8,786 bases of DNA from Saprospirales bacterium. GTDB taxonomy: Bacteria; Bacteroidota; Bacteroidia; Chitinophagales; Saprospiraceae. Both the position numbers and the translations under genes were made by a program. The notes below the pieces were generated by a model. The model saw only the letters and a program-made list of their open reading frames with translations. It made no database searches and was not told the DNA's origin. Positions 5,519-8,786 of this stretch are shown in pieces. Position 1 is the stretch's first letter; every line of letters begins with the position of its first letter. The DNA lies in the NCBI GenBank assembly GCA_003448025.1, contig DLXL01000348.1, forward strand, positions 4,801-13,586, read 5' to 3'.

Positions 5519-7789
5519 ATGAATCGCATCTTTCTAGTTTCTTTTCTGGCCATCTGGTCACTTCTGATGTTTCCTTCAACTTTGGAAGCAAGACATATTA
5601 TTGGGGGTGATATCACTTATACCTATTTAGGTGATGCAGGGCCTGGCTTAAAGCGTTGGCGATTTACCATGCACATTTACCGGGATTGCTATGGCAATGG
5701 CGCAAATTTTGACTCCCCCGCAACATTTGCCATTTATCAGGGATCTGAAAATGTAAATTCCCTCCACTCTACCTATAGCATCAATAACTACGATTACACG
5801 AAACTCATACCTGATACGCCACAATGTGTAACCAACATACCACTGGTGTGTGTAGAAGAAGCCGTGTACAACTTTGAGGCTACCTTGCCGGTGCTGACCA
5901 ACCAAAGCTATTTCATTGTATATCAACGTTGTTGCCGGAATAATACCATTACCAATATCATCAATCCGGGCGACGTTGGCGCAACTTATTTTATCGAGTT
6001 GACGCCAAATGCCATGGCTAACAACAACAACAGTCCGGTATATAACAATTTCCCCCCCATTATTATCTGCAACAGTTTACCCCTGAATTTCAATCACTCT
6101 GCCACCGATCAGGATGGAGATATTTTGGTGTATAGTTTTTGTCAGGCATTGGCGGGCGGAGGTAACATCACCTTCACTCCAGACCTGTATTCCTGTATTG
6201 GAGCACTTCCAACCCCACCCTGTGCTCCTCCATTTGATAATGTACCCTATGCGGTACCTGATTATAACTTCAATAATCCCGTAGGGGGAGACCCTCAGGT
6301 TACCATCAATCCGGTAACGGGTTTTATCACCGGCACTCCTGAGGTAGTAGGGCAGTTTGTGGTTGCCATTTGTGTCCAGGAATATCGAAACGGCCAGTTG
6401 TTATCCACTGTTCAGCGGGAGTTTCAGTTCAATGTGGCTGATTGCACCCCTGATATATCTGCAAAACTGGCTGCGGATTCACTTACCATCAATTTGGATC
6501 AGTTCACGATTAAGTCCTGTGGCGAAAAAACCATTTTCTTTGAAAACAAAACCACTGTAGCCGCCAATGTAAAGGATGTTGAATGGCGATTTGATATTAA
6601 TGGAACTACAGTGAGTGACAACGTAAATAAATGGTTTACCGCCTTTACCTTCCCGGATACAGGCATTTACAATGGAATGTTGTTGATCAATCAGAATGAA
6701 GGAGGCTGCAGTGATACCGCTTTTATAAGGGTGCAAATTTTCCCTGAGGTTAATGCAAGTTTCACATACGATTACGACACCTGCGTTGCCGGCCCGGTTC
6801 AGTTTATTGATCAGTCCTATGGTGAGGGCGGAGTAAGCCAATGGAGTTGGAACTTTGGAATTCCTGGCGCTTCATCGGCACTTCAAAATCCGAGTTTTCA
6901 ATTTTCAGAACCCGGTAACTATCCTATCCGGCTAAAAGTGGCAGACAGGAATCAATGCTCCGACGATACCACGGCAATCATATCCTGGTATCCGGCGCCA
7001 CCTGTCATCATTATCAAACCAAGCAGCTATTTGGGATGTGCTCCGGCAGATATCTTCTTCGATAATCTGTCTACCCCGATTGACGAAACCTATAACATCG
7101 TTTGGTATTTCGGCGACGGCGATTCTACCAACAATGTGATCAGCCCAACCCATTTGTACGATCAACAGGGCGTGTATGATGTGCGGGTGGAGATAACCTC
7201 TCCGCTGGGATGCTATATCGATGCTGATTTCCCAAATCTGATACGGGTGGAGCCCTCACCTATTGCAGCGTTCACCTGTGATCCCGAAACCGATTTGAGC
7301 AACTTCAACAATACCGTTACCTTTATTGACCAATCTCAAGGCGCCGCTCGTTGGAATTGGCAATTAGGCCCGGATCATGTTTCTCTGGAGCAGAATCCTA
7401 CCCATACGTTTTTGGATACCGGAGCAGTGACGGTACGCCTGATCGTTACACACCCTGCCGGCTGTAAGGACTCCATCAGCAAGGAGCTGGATATTCGTCC
7501 TGAATTTACCTGGTATATGCCCAATGCTTTCTCGCCTAACGGAGATGGGGTCAATGACGACTTTTTTGGCAAAGGATATTTGAATGGTGTTACCAACTTC
7601 AACATGTCGATTTGGAACCGTTGGGGAGAACTCGTTTACTCTTCTTCCAATCCAAATGATAAATGGAACGGAGAGAAAAACAATGCCGGGAGGATGTCGC
7701 CTGAAGGTGTCTACATCTATGTGGTTACCTTTACAGGTCCGAGAGGCGAATCCAAGGAGTACAAAGGATTTGCCACTTTAGTGCGATGA
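5519..7789 (+). CDS. Secreted PKD-domain protein with gliding-motility-associated C-terminal (T9SS type B sorting) domain
   Basis: Probable cell-surface or secreted adhesin-like protein exported through Sec and then the type IX secretion system. Of 756 residues, 1-24 form a signal peptide (cleavage likely after LEA). RHIIGGDITYTYLG starts a cysteine-rich region (about 25-310) common at the N-terminus of such Bacteroidota proteins, including a QRCCRN motif at 136-141 and a He_PIG-like strand set (VTGFITGTPEVVGQF, 266-280). Four PKD-like modules follow at roughly 315-408, 410-492, 495-578 and 580-660 (WSWNFG, WYFGDGDS, WNWQLG; NPTHTF). Each module has two cysteines about 60 residues apart. Residues 661-756 are the CHU_C domain: NAFSPNGDGVNDDF, IWNRWGELVYSS, WNGEKNNAG, EGVYIYVVTF, ending GFATLVR. 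The ligand is unknown. The ATG at 5519 directly begins the signal peptide. A candidate promoter lies at 5384-5413 and a likely terminator at 7819-7861. Confidence 0.92.
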   Translation: MNRIFLVSFLAIWSLLMFPSTLEARHIIGGDITYTYLGDAGPGLKRWRFTMHIYRDCYGNGANFDSPATFAIYQGSENVNSLHSTYSINNYDYTKLIPDTPQCVTNIPLVCVEEAVYNFEATLPVLTNQSYFIVYQRCCRNNTITNIINPGDVGATYFIELTPNAMANNNNSPVYNNFPPIIICNSLPLNFNHSATDQDGDILVYSFCQALAGGGNITFTPDLYSCIGALPTPPCAPPFDNVPYAVPDYNFNNPVGGDPQVTINPVTGFITGTPEVVGQFVVAICVQEYRNGQLLSTVQREFQFNVADCTPDISAKLAADSLTINLDQFTIKSCGEKTIFFENKTTVAANVKDVEWRFDINGTTVSDNVNKWFTAFTFPDTGIYNGMLLINQNEGGCSDTAFIRVQIFPEVNASFTYDYDTCVAGPVQFIDQSYGEGGVSQWSWNFGIPGASSALQNPSFQFSEPGNYPIRLKVADRNQCSDDTTAIISWYPAPPVIIIKPSSYLGCAPADIFFDNLSTPIDETYNIVWYFGDGDSTNNVISPTHLYDQQGVYDVRVEITSPLGCYIDADFPNLIRVEPSPIAAFTCDPETDLSNFNNTVTFIDQSQGAARWNWQLGPDHVSLEQNPTHTFLDTGAVTVRLIVTHPAGCKDSISKELDIRPEFTWYMPNAFSPNGDGVNDDFFGKGYLNGVTNFNMSIWNRWGELVYSSSNPNDKWNGEKNNAGRMSPEGVYIYVVTFTGPRGESKEYKGFATLVR

Positions 7790-7813
7790 TATAACAAAGT
7801 TTTACGTTCATTT

Positions 7814-7844
7814 TTGGTAAGGCAGAAAGGGATTCACACCTTTG
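7814..7844 (+). promoter_or_regulatory. Weak candidate promoter for the OmpA-family gene
   Basis: TTG at 7814-7816 and CACCTTTG at 7837-7844 (one mismatch to TAnnTTTG) are separated by 20 bases, within the Bacteroidota spacing range, and would start transcription about 30 bases before the ATG at 7879. The -7 box lies inside the right arm of the hairpin at 7819-7850, so the two readings compete. CACACCTTT is repeated at 7835-7843 and 7862-7870. Confidence 0.28.
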
Positions 7845-7861
7845 TGCCTTTCTTATTTATG
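7819..7861 (+). terminator. Likely intrinsic terminator after the PKD/T9SS gene
   Basis: The stem pairs AAGGCA (7819-7824) with TGCCTT (7845-7850), then a G-G mismatch, then AAAGG (7826-7830) with CCTTT (7839-7843), closing an 8-base loop. A T-rich run (TCTTATTTAT, 7851-7860) follows. This is 11 base pairs, about 30 bases after the stop codon at 7789, fitting a Rho-independent terminator. The U-tract is interrupted, so strength is uncertain. Confidence 0.55.
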
Positions 7862-7878
7862 CACACCTTTAGTAAACC

Positions 7879-8754
7879 ATGCTAACACAGAAGCTAACCC
7901 TACTCCTTTGCCTGCTGGCTGGGATCACTTGTTCTTCCTGCGTAAAAAAACGCATCTTTCATGCTGAGCGTAATGCGCGTACGGCTGCTGAATCCAGAGA
8001 AAAGATCCTGGTTCAGGAAATTCTGGAACGCCGTAAAGAAACCGCCCAACTTGTTAAAAGCACTGAAAATCTTGCCAGAGATCTCGGCAAACAGGATGCT
8101 GAAATCGAAGATTTAAAAGAACGATTAGCCAACACTACCCAATCCATGGGCGAATCAGCGAGCAAACTGGCTAGCGAGAAAGTTAGCCTGGAAAAAACGC
8201 TGGCCACCACCAACCAAACGTTGGATCAACGTAATGCGATAATCAAAAAGGTCAAGGCTGTACAGGACAAAAGGAAAGTAATTCTGACAGAACTCGACAG
8301 TGATATTCAGCGAGCATTTGGTGCATTTACCAGTTCCGGCGTTTCCACAGTCGTTGAAGGAGATTGGGTACATCTTACCTTGCCAGATGCCTTGTTATTC
8401 GATGCCACCGGAGTCAATATTAGTGTGAAAGGCAAAGACCTGATGCAGATCCTGGCTGAATTCCTTGCGGCACGCCCGGCATTATCTATAGATCTGGTAG
8501 CTTATACCGATAACATTTTACCCCCCAAAGAAAAGAGCCTCAAAGATACCTGGGACTGGAGCCTGCTTAGGGCTACCAATGCCATACGCGTATTAATTCG
8601 CGATTTCAATGTTAATGCCAACCAGGTAACCCCTGTAGGGAAAGGAGAATTTTATCCATTGGCCTCAAATGAGACACCGGAAGGACGACAAAAGAATCGC
8701 CGCACCGTCGTAACATTCAAACCTTTACTTCCGAATATTCCTGTCGCAGAGTAA
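7879..8754 (+). CDS. OmpA-family protein with N-terminal coiled coil, probable outer-membrane lipoprotein
   Basis: Cell-envelope protein likely tethering the outer membrane to peptidoglycan. The 291-residue product starts with a lipoprotein-like signal (MLTQKLTLLLCLLAGITCSSC); C21 is the best lipidation site, although the residue at -3 is Cys and not Leu, so the lipobox is atypical. Residues about 30-140 are charged, helical and heptad-like (EILERRKETAQLVKSTENLA and onward), consistent with a coiled-coil spacer. The OmpA domain spans about 165-281: LLFDATGVNIS, then YTDN with D211, WSLLRATNAIRVLI with R231, GKGEFYPLASNETPEGR, and NRRTVVTF. D211 and R231 match the Asp/Arg pair that grips the diaminopimelate of peptidoglycan in this family. 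The insertion between them (LPPKEKSLKDTWD) replaces the usual short loop. The ATG at 7879 is the only sensible start; no Shine-Dalgarno is seen. Specific role unknown. Confidence 0.9.
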   Translation: MLTQKLTLLLCLLAGITCSSCVKKRIFHAERNARTAAESREKILVQEILERRKETAQLVKSTENLARDLGKQDAEIEDLKERLANTTQSMGESASKLASEKVSLEKTLATTNQTLDQRNAIIKKVKAVQDKRKVILTELDSDIQRAFGAFTSSGVSTVVEGDWVHLTLPDALLFDATGVNISVKGKDLMQILAEFLAARPALSIDLVAYTDNILPPKEKSLKDTWDWSLLRATNAIRVLIRDFNVNANQVTPVGKGEFYPLASNETPEGRQKNRRTVVTFKPLLPNIPVAE

Positions 8755-8769
8755 AGGTTGATTTTTTAC

Positions 8770-8785
8770 CGCAGAGGCGCAGAGG
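8770..8785. repeat. Start of an 8-base tandem repeat (CGCAGAGG x2), cut by the window edge
   Basis: Two perfect adjacent copies of CGCAGAGG begin 15 bases after the stop of the OmpA-family gene, preceded by TTTTTTAC, and continue as a further G at the last base. The ACCGCAGAGGCGCAGAGG style is familiar to me as an intergenic repeat seen in varied bacteria. Copy number and full unit cannot be judged from here. Confidence 0.55.
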
Positions 8786-8786
8786 G

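Noticed and set aside
8751..8770. GTAAA...TTTAC with a T-run after the OmpA-family gene as a terminator
   Set aside because: The possible stem is about five A/T-rich pairs and the T-run lies inside the arm, so it would not form a stable hairpin.
1..8786. A new defence, mobile or biosynthetic multi-gene system
   Set aside because: No transposase, integrase, nuclease, toxin-antitoxin, CRISPR or retron-like element is visible; the genes are metabolic, tRNA-modification-class and envelope proteins with no shared system logic beyond korAB.

Overview
The window reads as chromosomal DNA from a member of the Bacteroidota. Three things point there: a secreted multi-domain protein ending in the gliding-motility-associated (CHU_C, type B) C-terminal domain used by the type IX secretion system; a KorA of the 'RFANVNGTGSASAN' type; and promoter-like sites matching the Bacteroidota TTG-N17-23-TAnnTTTG consensus with no clear Shine-Dalgarno sequences before the starts. 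I cannot name a genus. No mobile element, phage gene, CRISPR array, tRNA or rRNA is visible, and no gene-free stretch exceeds 150 bases.

Left part (1-4828, all + strand): the 3' part of lspA (lipoprotein signal peptidase, its start lies outside the window); korA (fused gamma/alpha subunit of a 2-oxoacid:ferredoxin oxidoreductase); a small four-helix membrane protein of unknown role; korB (thiamine-diphosphate and 4Fe-4S subunit); and a Gfo/Idh/MocA-family NAD(P)-dependent oxidoreductase. Gaps are 30-49 bases, so co-transcription is plausible. KorA and KorB together would form an oxidoreductase converting a 2-oxoacid plus CoA to acyl-CoA with ferredoxin as electron partner. The membrane protein sits between the two subunit genes.

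Middle (4798-5370, - strand): a YrdC-domain protein of the threonylcarbamoyl-AMP synthase class, convergent with the Gfo/Idh gene and overlapping its 3' end by 31 bases. It has lost three of the four residues of the KxR...SxN tetrad that marks genuine t6A enzymes, which is the most noteworthy observation here. The 148-base gap after it (5371-5518) holds an inverted repeat enclosing two TAnnTTTG boxes that face each other.

Right part (5519-8786, + strand): a 756-residue secreted protein with about four PKD-like modules and a T9SS sorting domain; a hairpin that looks like a terminator; an OmpA-family, coiled-coil, probable lipoprotein; and, at the very end, the start of an 8-base tandem repeat (CGCAGAGG) cut by the window edge. 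The last two genes are cell-envelope proteins. LspA at the other end would process lipoproteins such as the OmpA-family one, but this is a general link and not evidence for a shared pathway. I found no convincing undescribed multi-gene system. Most of the window is ordinary housekeeping and envelope content, with a few local oddities listed below.
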